DNA from: [Clostridium] clostridioforme AGR2157
GTDB taxonomy: Bacteria > Bacillota > Clostridia > Lachnospirales > Lachnospiraceae
Length of the DNA: 64,000 nucleotides
Direction of reading: 5' to 3'
Assembly: GCF_000424325.1 (NCBI RefSeq)
Contig: NZ_AUJR01000026.1
Location: 1-64,000 of the forward strand
Shown: positions 16,912 to 25,745 of the stretch, in pieces
Layout: each line of letters opens with the position of its first letter
Position numbering within the stretch: position 1 is the stretch's first letter
The notes under the pieces: generated by a model
What the model was told of the DNA's origin: nothing
The model's input: only the letters and a program-made list of their open reading frames with translations
The model's database searches: none
Position numbers and translations under genes: made by a program

Positions 16912-17332
16912 AAAAGAACTGATTAGTAAAGTACATTCATCTGTCTATCATCAATGCCAGCGGCGGGGCTATGCAGCTCCTGTAGATGTGCTGATGGAAG
17001 TTGGCGTTCTTCCAAAACCAAAATATGAGGACTGGCGGTTTGGACGTGTGGACTACTTGGAACGGGTCTGCACCGTCAATCTGCGGAAACTTTCTTTTAT
17101 CATGCACCAGATACGGGTGTACGCGCAGAAAACCGGACTAAAGTCATCTTTCTGCTATTACAAGCAATGGGGCGTAAAAAAGAAAAACGGTCAGGGACAC
17201 AAGCCGGTGATTCCACTGCGGTTCAGCAAAAGTGGGAATCCTGAAATCGAAAAATGGTATGCAACCCATTTTGTAGATAGCAAACGGATAGCAACTCTAA
17301 AAGCACAACAGAATATTGAAAATTCAGATTGA
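16904..17332 (+). CDS. Conserved hypothetical protein next to the nuclease remnant
   Basis: About 142 residues from MNEKELISKV, overlapping the end of the DUF1016 remnant by 8 bp; an ATG 21 bp upstream is also possible. It is basic, with no membrane segment: RRGYAAPVDVLMEVGVL, then YEDWRFGRVDYLERVC, and a C-terminal basic region SFCYYKQWGVKKKNG that suggests nucleic-acid contact. I have no family name for it. The overlap suggests translational coupling in the ancestral element. It looks intact and ends before a good terminator. Confidence 0.55.
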   Translation: MNEKELISKVHSSVYHQCQRRGYAAPVDVLMEVGVLPKPKYEDWRFGRVDYLERVCTVNLRKLSFIMHQIRVYAQKTGLKSSFCYYKQWGVKKKNGQGHKPVIPLRFSKSGNPEIEKWYATHFVDSKRIATLKAQQNIENSD

Positions 17333-17333
17333 T

Positions 17334-17366
17334 AAAAGGACAGCTCTCATGCAGCTGTCCTTTTGT
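17334..17366 (+). terminator. Terminator after the hypothetical gene
   Basis: AAAAGGACAGCT (17334-17345) pairs with AGCTGTCCTTTT across CTCATGC, followed by GTTT. Confidence 0.85.
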
Positions 17367-17403
17367 TTATAACTTCTGGGAATCTCAATGAATGAGGGTC
17401 CAT

Positions 17404-17850
17404 CTGACTAAATATCGAGCAGGAAAAGAACCGGATTCAGATCAATAAAAGGGGAGATGTTTTCCCGTCGGCAGTATTCATAGACAGCATAGGCATCATG
17501 AGCGGAATCCAGAAGGAGCTTTTCCATATGAAATTCCGGCAGATACGCTTTCATGGTGAAAAACGAGTGGAGAAAAGAAAGCATGTCGTGTCTGGAGGCC
17601 CGCTCTAAAAGAGGGAACACGGGAAGGTCGCTATGGGAATCGGAAGCCACATACATGTAGAGATGGCCAGCGTTCCAGCAGGGGAATGAGTTTTGAAGCC
17701 ACGCTGGAAGAGTCGCAGGGAGTTTTCTCCCCTTTCTTCTTCCCTTTGGGAGGTTTCATTTTAGGGAACCGATCCTTTGGAGAAAGATTGTTGGAATCGC
17801 CTTTCCAAACTCGGGAAAAGAAATCATAAAAAGAACCGATTTGAGGAATT
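17404..17850 (-). pseudogene. DDE transposase remnant (frameshifted)
   Basis: On the minus strand one frame gives IGSFYDFFSRVWKGDSNNLS and PKMKPPKGKKKGEKTP, and another then gives YMYVASDSHSDLPVFPLLER ... LLDSAHDAYAVYEYCRREN. The 'LDSAHDAYAVYEYC' phrase is typical of IS4/IS1182-like DDE transposases. A frameshift near 17650 and loss of both ends make it inactive. Confidence 0.55.
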
Positions 17851-17972
17851 CGGATACGAAAGAATCCTGATAGAAAAAAGTGGGTGATTTTTTAAAATAG
17901 GGGTCTGAAAGCCTTATGAAATCAGGGCTCAAGATTCCGAGAAGTTATAATACATAGAAATAGGTAGCGCCT

Positions 17973-18089
17973 ATGACAGCATACGAGATTATTTCAATCT
18001 TTATAGGGATATTAGCTTTCCTGATGTCCTTTGGTAGTCTGAATGTAGCGATTATCGCCTTTCTCGATAAGAGAAATAAGCGGAAATAA
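17973..18089 (+). pseudogene. Holin-like small toxin, copy 2, probably silent
   Basis: The 38-codon ORF is intact (MTAYEIISIFIGILAFLMSF then GSLNVAIIAFLDKRNKRK) but differs from copy 1 at four residues, including an Asn within the membrane helix. The Shine-Dalgarno is ruined: copy 1 has AGGAAAGGAGGTAGCGCC, copy 2 has AGAAATAGGTAGCGCC. The upstream toxin promoter is absent. The 3' hairpins and antisense promoter remain. It therefore looks like a module that keeps its antitoxin and has lost toxin expression. Confidence 0.65.
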
Positions 18090-18198
18090 AATGCCCACCC
18101 TGTCTGATCCGCAGGATGGGCGGTGTCCGTAAGGACATATAACACCTTAATCTAGGAGCATCCACTTTTGGAGTGGGTGTTTTCTTTTTTACACCTCT

Positions 18199-18227
18199 AT
18201 TATAATCAATCCACTCTATAAATTCAA
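18199..18227 (-). promoter_or_regulatory. Antisense (antitoxin RNA) promoter, copy 2
   Basis: Minus strand TTGAAT (18227-18222), 17 bp, TATAAT (18204-18199): both boxes and the spacing are kept exactly as in copy 1, although the sequence between them has changed. Confidence 0.7.
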
Positions 18228-18336
18228 GTAATTTCACACAAAATCCTTGAAAACTCACCCGCCAGCGTCACAAATCCGTCCATTTTCACCTCAAACCGCC
18301 CTCTTTCCTGGCCGCCGCCCACCAAGCAGCTCTTAA

Positions 18337-18607
18337 ATTGAATGCTTTTTCAGGCAATTAATGGTTTAAGGCTGCGAATATATTGTGGACAATTCATTCT
18401 CAACAATGACTGTAAGCTGGCTTGCAATGCCGGCCAGGAAGACATCTGCTTTTGGGGTGATGTGATTATAGCCTGGCAGATGGGTTCCGTGTAATCGACC
18501 ATGCGTTCAAACATCAATTCCAGGTAAGGGAGGAAGTTCTGTTTGAAGCGTGTGAAGAGCGGAGCATCAGGAACTTATACATGCATGTCAACACCTATTT
18601 GTTTCCC
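18337..18607. other. Non-coding boundary of the mobile region
   Basis: No intact gene. The minus strand has a short open text FKQNFLPYLELMFERMVDYT followed by EPICQAIITSPQKQMSSWP, which looks like a piece of a transposase-linked protein, but I cannot assign it. GC content rises again at 18608 where the chromosomal operon ends. Confidence 0.35.
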
Positions 18608-19951
18608 CTAAACCAGATTGCCCATATCACCAAAAGCAGTCTGATTCATTTCCTGCCGCAGGTCTTCCCTTATCTGCCGGAAATCCCGGGACACTAATTG
18701 CTTGTCCTTTACCAGACACCGGCCTGCCACGAACACATCCCTTACATTGTCTGCGCGCGCACTGTACACAAGGGCGGAATAAGGGTCGTATACGGGAAAC
18801 ATGTTGGGCGAATCCGTTTCCACCACCACCAGGTCCGCCTCTTTTCCCGGTTCCAGGGAGCCGGTTATCTTGTCCAGGCCTAAAGCCCCGGCTCCCCATA
18901 TGGTTGCCATTGAGACTATATCCTTTGCAGGAAATACACTTCTGTTCCCGGTCTCATTTTTGTGGAAATTGGCGCAGAACCTCATCTGCGTAAATAAGTC
19001 CAAGGTGTTGCCGCTGGCCGGTCCATCCGTGCCAAGCCCCACTGCCAGCCCCTGTTCCAGCATGGAACTTACAGGCGCCACCCCTTTGGCCGCCTTGGTA
19101 TTGGAACCGATGCAGTGGGCCACGCTGCTGCCGGACTTTGCCATCAGGCTTATATCCTGTTCTGTAAGGCGTATGCTGTGTGCGGACAAGGTATGGCTGT
19201 CAAGGACTCCCAACCGGTCCAGATATTCTATGGGCGTACATCCATATTGTTCCTTCAGATATGACATTTCATAATCCATCTCAGCCACATGAAGGGTAAA
19301 TGGCACGCCATATCTATGATTTACCTGATGGATTTCCTGAAGCGTACTGCTGCTGCACGTTGTTGTTCCGTGAGGCGCAATGCAGCCCTTTATCCGCGGG
19401 TGGTTCCTGTAACGCTTAATCAACCACTCCCCCAGCGCAATGGCCTCCCGGGGCGTCCCCGCATCACAGGATGCTTCCTCCATTACGGTCTGGCCGGCAA
19501 TCCCTCTGATTCCCATCTGGTCCATGACCTCTGCCACCGCATCCTCAAAGTAATACATATCCATGACCGTGGTGACACCGCTTAAAAGAAGCTCGCAAAT
19601 AGCATACCTGCTGGAAAGGCTGGCCAGTTCCCGGTCCATTGCCCTGGACTCCATGGGCAGAAGGAAAACCCGAAGCCTGTCCTTGCAGTCATCCCCTAAC
19701 CCCCGGAAGGGAATCATCCCCATATGGCAGTGTGTGTTCACCATGCCGGGCATGACAATGCCGTGTCCTGCATCTATGATGGAAATGCCCTCCTGCCTGC
19801 CATGTCCCCACTCCGTCATCCGGCGCCCCAGCGCTTCCATGGGGCCAACCTCTGATATCCTGCTGTCCTCCACGATTACATATCCGTCCGGATACATATC
19901 CATATTCCGGTTCATGGTAATAATGATGCCATTGGTGATGACTGTCTTCAT
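18608..19951 (-). CDS. Amidohydrolase, MTA/SAH (or related purine) deaminase family
   Basis: A 447-residue cytoplasmic metal-dependent deaminase of the MtaD/AtzA/TrzN group. It shows NTHCHMG at residues 72-78 (two metal His), HVAEMD (third His), SAHSIRL, and GTDGPASGNTLD with the catalytic Asp. Family members deaminate 5'-methylthioadenosine, S-adenosylhomocysteine, adenosine or guanine. RBS GGAG lies 10 bp upstream. It is the last gene of the potBCAD-ade operon, 15 bp after the adenine deaminase, which favours an adenine-type substrate such as methylthioadenosine, a by-product of polyamine synthesis. The exact substrate is inference. Confidence 0.75.
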   Translation of the reverse strand: MKTVITNGIIITMNRNMDMYPDGYVIVEDSRISEVGPMEALGRRMTEWGHGRQEGISIIDAGHGIVMPGMVNTHCHMGMIPFRGLGDDCKDRLRVFLLPMESRAMDRELASLSSRYAICELLLSGVTTVMDMYYFEDAVAEVMDQMGIRGIAGQTVMEEASCDAGTPREAIALGEWLIKRYRNHPRIKGCIAPHGTTTCSSSTLQEIHQVNHRYGVPFTLHVAEMDYEMSYLKEQYGCTPIEYLDRLGVLDSHTLSAHSIRLTEQDISLMAKSGSSVAHCIGSNTKAAKGVAPVSSMLEQGLAVGLGTDGPASGNTLDLFTQMRFCANFHKNETGNRSVFPAKDIVSMATIWGAGALGLDKITGSLEPGKEADLVVVETDSPNMFPVYDPYSALVYSARADNVRDVFVAGRCLVKDKQLVSRDFRQIREDLRQEMNQTAFGDMGNLV

Positions 19952-19966
19952 CTGATAACAACTCCC

Positions 19967-21682
19967 TTATTCAATATACTCCTCAATGAGGGGAACCGGT
20001 TCCTGGGTCTTTACATCCAGCAGCCCGTAATCCGTCAGCTTCAGTTCCGGCGACACCGAAAGCCCAAGGGTGGACATGGACATGATTTCATTATTGTTTT
20101 CATATCCCATTTCCCTCATTGCCTGCCTGACCCTGCCCAAATCAGACGCCAGCTTCTCCACCGGACCGTCATATATGATTCCGCCCACAGGAAGCCTGGC
20201 CTCAGCTGTCACAAGTCCATGTTCTGCAGCCACATAACCGCCCTGCAGTTCCATGACCCGGTTCTGGGCCGCCGCCATATCCCTTTCACAGGTCCCCAGT
20301 ACCAGCAGGTTATGGCTGTCGTGGGACCAGGTGGTCGCAATGGCCCCTTGTTTCTTTAAGGCGCCCTCCACCAGTCCAAAGGAAATGTTCCCGTTCTTCC
20401 CATACCGTTCAAACATCACTGCCAGGGAAAGCCCTGCTCCCTTCCAGCATATAAGGCCGTCTTTCACATCCAGCTCCCTGATTACCCTGGAGGTGAAGGT
20501 GCCGTGAGTCTGGATTTTCATCACATTGACTTTAACCTTAGAATACGGTTTATCTGTTTTCAGGTAAAAGTCCTCTTCCGATGCCCTGATACAGTTCACG
20601 GAGTGGTAAAATGCTTCAGGTATAGACGCATAACTTTTCCCATGCACCTTTCCCCGGCCCTCCCCATACACCAGCTTCCCCCGCTTGAACACCGCCGCCG
20701 GCTGAAAGTTTTCCAAATCCTTAAGCAGAACAAGGTCCGCCAGCTTTCCAGGCCCAATCATCCCCCGGTCATCCAGGTGCATCCTTCTGGACGGCGTATA
20801 GGTTGCGCAGTAGACTGCCTTTTCCACAGGCATCCCATTCTTGACCGCATGGCCCACTATCCGGTTTAACTGTCCCTTTAAAAGCTGGTCCGGCATGGTA
20901 TCATCCGTGATAAGGGCCACATTTTCATAAAGACCATAACGGCAGACCGTGTCCACCACCTCCGGCGTAAGGGACTTATGCTGCAGTTCCATGAACATGC
21001 CCATATCGGTTTTCTCCAGCACGGATTCCGGCGTCTGCTGGGTATGGTCCGCATCCACCCCTTCATAGATAAAACGGCAAAGGTCCTCCCCGCTGATTTT
21101 GGGACAGTGGCCTTCAATCCGCATGCTGTCCCGGATTCCTTTCCCCCTGCAGATACCCACCAGCCGTTTGATTAACGTATCCCCATCCAAGGTCAGTTCC
21201 TTAAAATTCATGACTTCCCCAAGGCACAGTACCCTGCTGTCACCAGCCAGTTCCCTGACTTCCTGTTCCCCAATCCCTGCGCCGGATGTCTCCAGGCTTT
21301 CATTGGTTGCGGGCACACTGGAGGGGATGGCATAGAATATATCCAGCAATGTCTCCTGTCCCATGAACCACCTGATACCGTCCATACCGAATACATTGGC
21401 AATCTCATGGGCATCCGCCACCACGGTCGTAACGCCGTAAGGCAGGGTGATACGGGAAAATTCTGCCGGATACGTCATGGAACTCTCAATATGCATATGG
21501 ATATCAACCAGCCCAGGAATCATATACATCCCGCTGCCGTCAATTATTGTTGCGTCCGGATAGCAAATCGCAGGGGAAACCCCGTAAATCTTTTCCCCTG
21601 CAACCGCAACATCCCTTTTCTCAAAGCACTGCCTGTATGTCAGGAAGACCCAGGCGTCCTTTACCACGAAATCAACCTTCAT
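19967..21682 (-). CDS. ade: Adenine deaminase
   Basis: A 571-residue protein of the AdeC type, which converts adenine to hypoxanthine and ammonia. Visible: PGLVDIHMHIESSM (metal His pair, with the Glu bridging in this family), VVADAHEIANVFG, EGHCPKISG, DADHTQQTPES and ITDDTMPD, followed by the family's C-terminal domain with TWSHDSHNLLVLGT. The length is normal. Start 21682 (MKVDFVVKD) is chosen because CTGGAGAG lies 6 bp before it; upstream ATGs at 21709 and 21748 lack an RBS. It starts 34 bp after potD and shares its operon. Confidence 0.85.
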   Translation of the reverse strand: MKVDFVVKDAWVFLTYRQCFEKRDVAVAGEKIYGVSPAICYPDATIIDGSGMYMIPGLVDIHMHIESSMTYPAEFSRITLPYGVTTVVADAHEIANVFGMDGIRWFMGQETLLDIFYAIPSSVPATNESLETSGAGIGEQEVRELAGDSRVLCLGEVMNFKELTLDGDTLIKRLVGICRGKGIRDSMRIEGHCPKISGEDLCRFIYEGVDADHTQQTPESVLEKTDMGMFMELQHKSLTPEVVDTVCRYGLYENVALITDDTMPDQLLKGQLNRIVGHAVKNGMPVEKAVYCATYTPSRRMHLDDRGMIGPGKLADLVLLKDLENFQPAAVFKRGKLVYGEGRGKVHGKSYASIPEAFYHSVNCIRASEEDFYLKTDKPYSKVKVNVMKIQTHGTFTSRVIRELDVKDGLICWKGAGLSLAVMFERYGKNGNISFGLVEGALKKQGAIATTWSHDSHNLLVLGTCERDMAAAQNRVMELQGGYVAAEHGLVTAEARLPVGGIIYDGPVEKLASDLGRVRQAMREMGYENNNEIMSMSTLGLSVSPELKLTDYGLLDVKTQEPVPLIEEYIE

Positions 21683-21716
21683 AGCCACTCTCCAGGGATT
21701 CTTATTCATTTTCTGA

Positions 21717-22775
21717 TTAATTATTAATGATACGGTTCCACTGGTCAATCCAGCTGTTTAACTGCGGGTTCACAAAGGAGTAATCCAGCACCTTTGCATT
21801 GGCGGCCTTGTCGCCGTATGTCATGTTCTTAGACTCTTGGTCCGTGAATTCAACCTTTTTGTTGGTGGGCGCCTCGTTCAGGGCCCTGCCTGTCTTGGTC
21901 TGAAGCTCAGGGCTTAAACGGTAGTTGAGATATTCGTAGGCCAGATCCTTATTCTTACAGTTCTTGGTAATGCTGATGGTATTAAAGTTGGCATATGTGA
22001 TGTCCGGTGTCACATAAACAAGATCCGGGTTGGCTGCCTGGATGGTAGGAACACCAAAATCACCCACAACAGCAACCGCCACTTCACCGGAAGTAAACAT
22101 GTTAATCAGGTCGGCGGACTTGGCGTATGTCTTAACCAGGTTCGGCTTTAACTCCTCAAGGGCCTTAAATGCAGCCTCAGCGTTGTCGCTCTTAATGTCC
22201 ACGCCTGCATGGTCGCTTGCCATATATACCATGGCCGGCCCAAAGGTAGTGGTAATCTCCGGAAGGGATACCATGCCTTCCAGTCTGGCATCCCACAGGT
22301 CGTCAAAGCCCTTAATCTCAAAATCAACTGCATCCGGATTGTACATGATACCGATGCTGTTAATGGTGTAAGCCACGCCCTGTCCTGCATCCGCCATGGT
22401 TTTTGCAGCCGTAATCATATCGGCCGCATTCTCAATCTTACTTAAATCAATATCCTCGAACAGCCCTTCCTCAATCCCCTTTGCAGTCATGGCCTGGGAC
22501 AGTTCAATCACATCGATGCTGGATTCACTGTCCGCAGCCAGCTTGGTATAACGGTCATTGGTGCCCCCTGTCTCTGTGACGATTTCACAGTTGAATTTCT
22601 GCTCAAAGGGAGCGTAAACTTCCTCAGCGGAAATATCCTCGCTCAGCCCATAGGTGGAAAGCACCAGCTTCTGCTTTCCGTTCGAATCCGCCTTGGAGTC
22701 TCCTGTGGCTGCGCCGCCCCCGCAGGCGGTCAGTGTCAATGCTGCGCAAAGTGCCATTGCAATTGTCTTTTTCAT
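21717..22775 (-). CDS. potD: Polyamine-type ABC transporter, solute-binding lipoprotein
   Basis: A 352-residue extracellular binding protein with lipoprotein signal MKKTIAMALCAALTLTACGG (Cys18). The mature part follows the PotD/PotF pattern: LVLSTYGLSEDISAEEVYAPFEQKFNCEIV, DVIELSQAMT, GVAYTINSIGIMYNP and a C-terminal DLAYEYLNYRLSPELQ. Pot-type receptors bind spermidine or putrescine in most cases, though some bind other cations or organic acids. It follows potA by 79 bp with its own RBS (AGGAGA). Neighbouring purine deaminases leave open a purine- or nucleoside-like ligand. Confidence 0.8.
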   Translation of the reverse strand: MKKTIAMALCAALTLTACGGGAATGDSKADSNGKQKLVLSTYGLSEDISAEEVYAPFEQKFNCEIVTETGGTNDRYTKLAADSESSIDVIELSQAMTAKGIEEGLFEDIDLSKIENAADMITAAKTMADAGQGVAYTINSIGIMYNPDAVDFEIKGFDDLWDARLEGMVSLPEITTTFGPAMVYMASDHAGVDIKSDNAEAAFKALEELKPNLVKTYAKSADLINMFTSGEVAVAVVGDFGVPTIQAANPDLVYVTPDITYANFNTISITKNCKNKDLAYEYLNYRLSPELQTKTGRALNEAPTNKKVEFTDQESKNMTYGDKAANAKVLDYSFVNPQLNSWIDQWNRIINN

Positions 22776-22854
22776 AAAAATCTCCTCTTTCTTCCCTTCA
22801 TAGGGGTTTTATTCATATAACATCCGTCCATATACCTGACCGGCGCTGCATTCC

Positions 22855-23895
22855 TTATCTGCGGACCAGGACCAGCTTATCCTTTGGCAGATACAGCCTG
22901 ATTACCTCACCTTCCTTAAACAAATGGGACGTATCCATATTGACCTTCAGCACCCCGGCAGCCGTATTCACTTCATACTGATAACTCTTTCCCAGGAAGG
23001 TGCGCACACCCACTGTCCCTGTAAGGACATTTTCCTGCTGCCCCTGCTCTGCCAGCCGTATATCGTCCGGCCGGATGGTGCCTGCAAATGCCTCCTCTGC
23101 GCAGTCCATCTCCGCCTCAAACCGGCTGCCGTCCGGCGCCCGGTAGGCATGTGCGCCGTCCCGTTCCATCTCAAGAAAATTCTCAAACCCGATGAACCTT
23201 GCCACGAACTCGGTTGCCGGCCTTCTGTAAATATTCTCAGGCGTGTCAAACTGCTCTATCACGCCGTTGTTCATGACAGCCACCTTATCGGATATGGAAA
23301 AACATTCCTCCTGGTCATGGGTGACGAACAGGGTTGTGATACCCAGCTTTTTCTGAAGGCGTTTGATTTCCACCCTCATGCCAAGCCGCAGCTTTGCGTC
23401 CAGGTTGCTTAAGGGTTCATCCAACAGCAGGAGCTTTGGCTCAATCACAAGGGCCCTGGCCAGGGCCACCCTCTGTCTCTGGCCGCCTGACATCTGCTTT
23501 GGAAATCTCTGTGCAAATTCAGCCAGTCCGCAGACCTCCAGAATATCCTTTACCTTTTTATCAATGGTTTCCCTGTCCATTTTCCTGGTGCGCAGTCCAA
23601 AGGCCACATTATCATACACGCTCAGATGCGGAAACAGGGCATAACTCTGGAATACCAGGCCAAAATTCCTCTTGTGCACAGCCACCCTGGTCATGTCTTC
23701 CCCGTCCAGGGTAAAGGAGCCGCCCTGAGGGTCAATGAAACCCGCCACCACCCTGAGGGTCGTGGACTTGCCGCAGCCGCTTGGCCCCAGAAGGGATACC
23801 AGCTCCCCCTTTTCCACTTTAAGGTCAAGACCTTTTAAAATCTGCTTCTTTTTATCGTAGCTGACATCAATCTGATTAAGGGTCATAAATGCCAT
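22855..23895 (-). CDS. potA: Polyamine-type ABC transporter, ATP-binding subunit
   Basis: About 346 residues. Walker A GPSGCGKST, Q-loop VFQSYALFPHLSV, signature MSGGQRQRVALARAL, Walker B LLLLDEPLSNLDAK and switch His FVTHDQEE are all intact. The C-terminal TOBE/OB region (GTIRPDDIRLAEQGQQ) is typical for PotA/MalK-type ATPases and can hold regulatory contacts. Start 23895 (MAFMTLNQ) is chosen because GGAGG lies 6 bp upstream, whereas the ATG at 23901 abuts the RBS. It provides energy for the permease pair encoded upstream in the same operon. Confidence 0.88.
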   Translation of the reverse strand: MAFMTLNQIDVSYDKKKQILKGLDLKVEKGELVSLLGPSGCGKSTTLRVVAGFIDPQGGSFTLDGEDMTRVAVHKRNFGLVFQSYALFPHLSVYDNVAFGLRTRKMDRETIDKKVKDILEVCGLAEFAQRFPKQMSGGQRQRVALARALVIEPKLLLLDEPLSNLDAKLRLGMRVEIKRLQKKLGITTLFVTHDQEECFSISDKVAVMNNGVIEQFDTPENIYRRPATEFVARFIGFENFLEMERDGAHAYRAPDGSRFEAEMDCAEEAFAGTIRPDDIRLAEQGQQENVLTGTVGVRTFLGKSYQYEVNTAAGVLKVNMDTSHLFKEGEVIRLYLPKDKLVLVRR

Positions 23896-23908
23896 TTTCA
23901 TCCTCCTC

Positions 23909-24691
23909 CTATTTAGCCAGGGCTGCAATGCCCAGTGTCCTGTCAATCACTACCATGATGATTACGGTTGCTGCCATAAGAAGCACGGATACGGCAGAAA
24001 CAGTAGGGTCATAATTATATTCAATATAGTTCATGAGGGTGGAAGGGAAGGTGCTGACTCCCGGCCCTGACAGGAACATGGATACAGGTATGTTATTAAA
24101 GGAGTTGATAAATGCAAGCATGAAGGCGGATGAGATTCCCGACGTCACATTGGGAAGCACCACCTTGAAAAATGCCGCCTGTTTGGGACATCCCAGACTC
24201 CAGGCAGCTTCCTCAATGGAGAAATCAAACTGTTCCATGGAAGATCCCACCACACGGATCACATAAGGAAGCGTTACCATGAAATGTCCGGCCAGAAGGC
24301 TTACAAATACCGGAATCCTCAGTGTAAGGATTAAAAACTGATACAGTATAAAACCAATCACGATTCCCGGCACAATGGTGGGCGAGAGGAAAATGGACTT
24401 AAGCATCTGTTTTCCCTTTACCTTGGAGCGGGCCAGTGCATAAGCTGCCGGGATACCCACCAGCAGCGCGATAAGGGTTGCCAAAAGCGCCACCTCCAGG
24501 CTTGTGAGGAAGGAACGGCGGAAGGATTTCAGTGCAAACACATTGGCAAACCATTTAAAGGAAAATGATTCAATGGGAAAGGTGATGGCGCTGCCGCCGC
24601 CAAAAGCCGTAATGGTAATGATGACAAGCGGAATCACCAGAAATGCAAATACCAGGACTGCATATGCAGTGAGCAGTTTATTCTTACGCAT
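23909..24691 (-). CDS. potC: Polyamine-type ABC transporter permease 2
   Basis: About 260 residues with six membrane helices. The EAA loop EEAAWSLGCPKQAAFFKVVLP is present and marks the contact to PotA. Start 24691 (MRKNKLL) follows GGGAGGG by 4 bp. It overlaps the end of potB by 8 bp and ends 13 bp before potA, so the three are tightly coupled. Confidence 0.88.
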   Translation of the reverse strand: MRKNKLLTAYAVLVFAFLVIPLVIITITAFGGGSAITFPIESFSFKWFANVFALKSFRRSFLTSLEVALLATLIALLVGIPAAYALARSKVKGKQMLKSIFLSPTIVPGIVIGFILYQFLILTLRIPVFVSLLAGHFMVTLPYVIRVVGSSMEQFDFSIEEAAWSLGCPKQAAFFKVVLPNVTSGISSAFMLAFINSFNNIPVSMFLSGPGVSTFPSTLMNYIEYNYDPTVSAVSVLLMAATVIIMVVIDRTLGIAALAK

Positions 24692-25517
24692 AATTCCCTC
24701 CCCTCCGGTCCAGCCGTAAAGCCAGGGCATTAAAGCCCTTTATCACACCCAGTGTCAGTATGATCATAATGAACGCAATCACAGACGCCCCGGTCCAGTC
24801 TCCCACGGACATGGCCCTCTGGTAAATCAGGGTAGCCATCACCATGTTGCTGTTGCCTCCCAGAAGCTGGGGCGTGGTGTAAGCTGTCAGCGTCCCTGTG
24901 AATACCAGGATGCCGCCCACAATGATTCCCGGAAGGCTCATGGGGAAGATGACCTTCATGAATGCCTCCATCCTGGCAGCGCCCAGGCTTTGTGCTGCTT
25001 CCATCATATCGTCGTCAATATTTTCCATGACGCCTGTAACCGTCACAATCATCAGCGGCAGGAACAGATAGATGGAACCAATGATGATTGCAAAGTCCGT
25101 GTACAAAAGCTTGGCAGGTTTATCCACAAAACCAGCTGTCAGAAGAAACTTATTCACAATTCCATTGCTTCCCAGTATGTTTATCCACGCAAAGCTCCTG
25201 ATTACAGAGTTGGTCATCATTGGAAAGATGGATAACGCCAGCAGCAGTCCCCTGTACTTTTTAGGACAGCGGCTGATAAAATATGCCGTAGGGATACCGC
25301 CCGCCATGCAGAAAGCAGTGGTAATCACGGCAATCTTAACCGTCCGCAGGAATATTTTCATATAATACCCGTCCCGAAAAAAATCCGTGTAAAAACTGAA
25401 CGGATAATTTCCGGAGAAAATACTTGGCGCCAATACCCGCAGTAAAGGGATGGCAAGGCACACCAGCAGGATGACAAGGCCGGGTACCAGCATAATTAAT
25501 GCACTGCTCTTTTTCAT
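24684..25517 (-). CDS. potB: Polyamine-type ABC transporter permease 1
   Basis: A 277-residue six-helix permease with EAA loop MEAAQSLGAARMEAFMKVIFP and the PotB-type ALSIFPMMTNSVIRSFAW helix. It is the first gene of the potB-potC-potA-potD-ade-deaminase operon. The gene order BCAD differs from the enterobacterial ABCD order. A good promoter lies about 100 bp upstream in the spacer shared with the LysR gene. Confidence 0.87.
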   Translation of the reverse strand: MKKSSALIMLVPGLVILLVCLAIPLLRVLAPSIFSGNYPFSFYTDFFRDGYYMKIFLRTVKIAVITTAFCMAGGIPTAYFISRCPKKYRGLLLALSIFPMMTNSVIRSFAWINILGSNGIVNKFLLTAGFVDKPAKLLYTDFAIIIGSIYLFLPLMIVTVTGVMENIDDDMMEAAQSLGAARMEAFMKVIFPMSLPGIIVGGILVFTGTLTAYTTPQLLGGNSNMVMATLIYQRAMSVGDWTGASVIAFIMIILTLGVIKGFNALALRLDRRGGNYA

Positions 25518-25614
25518 GATTTTCGCGCTCCATGCTGAATCGCAACAGTTCAGTCCGGACTGTTACGTTGAATCAATAGATTTATTAAGGTTACTTATTT
25601 TAGGCTTTACGTTT

Positions 25615-25643
25615 ATTATAAAAAGTAATATAATATACGTCAA
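25615..25643 (-). promoter_or_regulatory. Promoter of the potBCAD-ade operon
   Basis: Minus strand TTGACG (25643-25638), 17 bp, TATAAT (25620-25615). The surrounding spacer is very AT-rich, with dyads such as AAATATATAAATTCTATATTT (25642-25662) that could be LysR-protein binding sites. Confidence 0.65.
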
Positions 25644-25745
25644 ATATATAAATTCTATATTTTTTATGCAGTAAAGCTATATTCACCTGTTTTTTTACAA
25701 ATCATTTCCGTATATTTACAGAAATGCCCTGTCAGGAGGTTTTTT

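Larger units (their letters stand above)
17951..18336. repeat. Toxin-antitoxin duplication, copy 2
   Basis: Direct repeat of 13178-13573. Identity begins at TACATAG, so the toxin promoter and the leader were not copied or were lost. Confidence 0.85.

Noticed and set aside
17946-17951. TATAAT upstream of toxin copy 2 as a promoter
   Set aside because: No acceptable -35 box at 16-18 bp, and the copy lacks a ribosome site.
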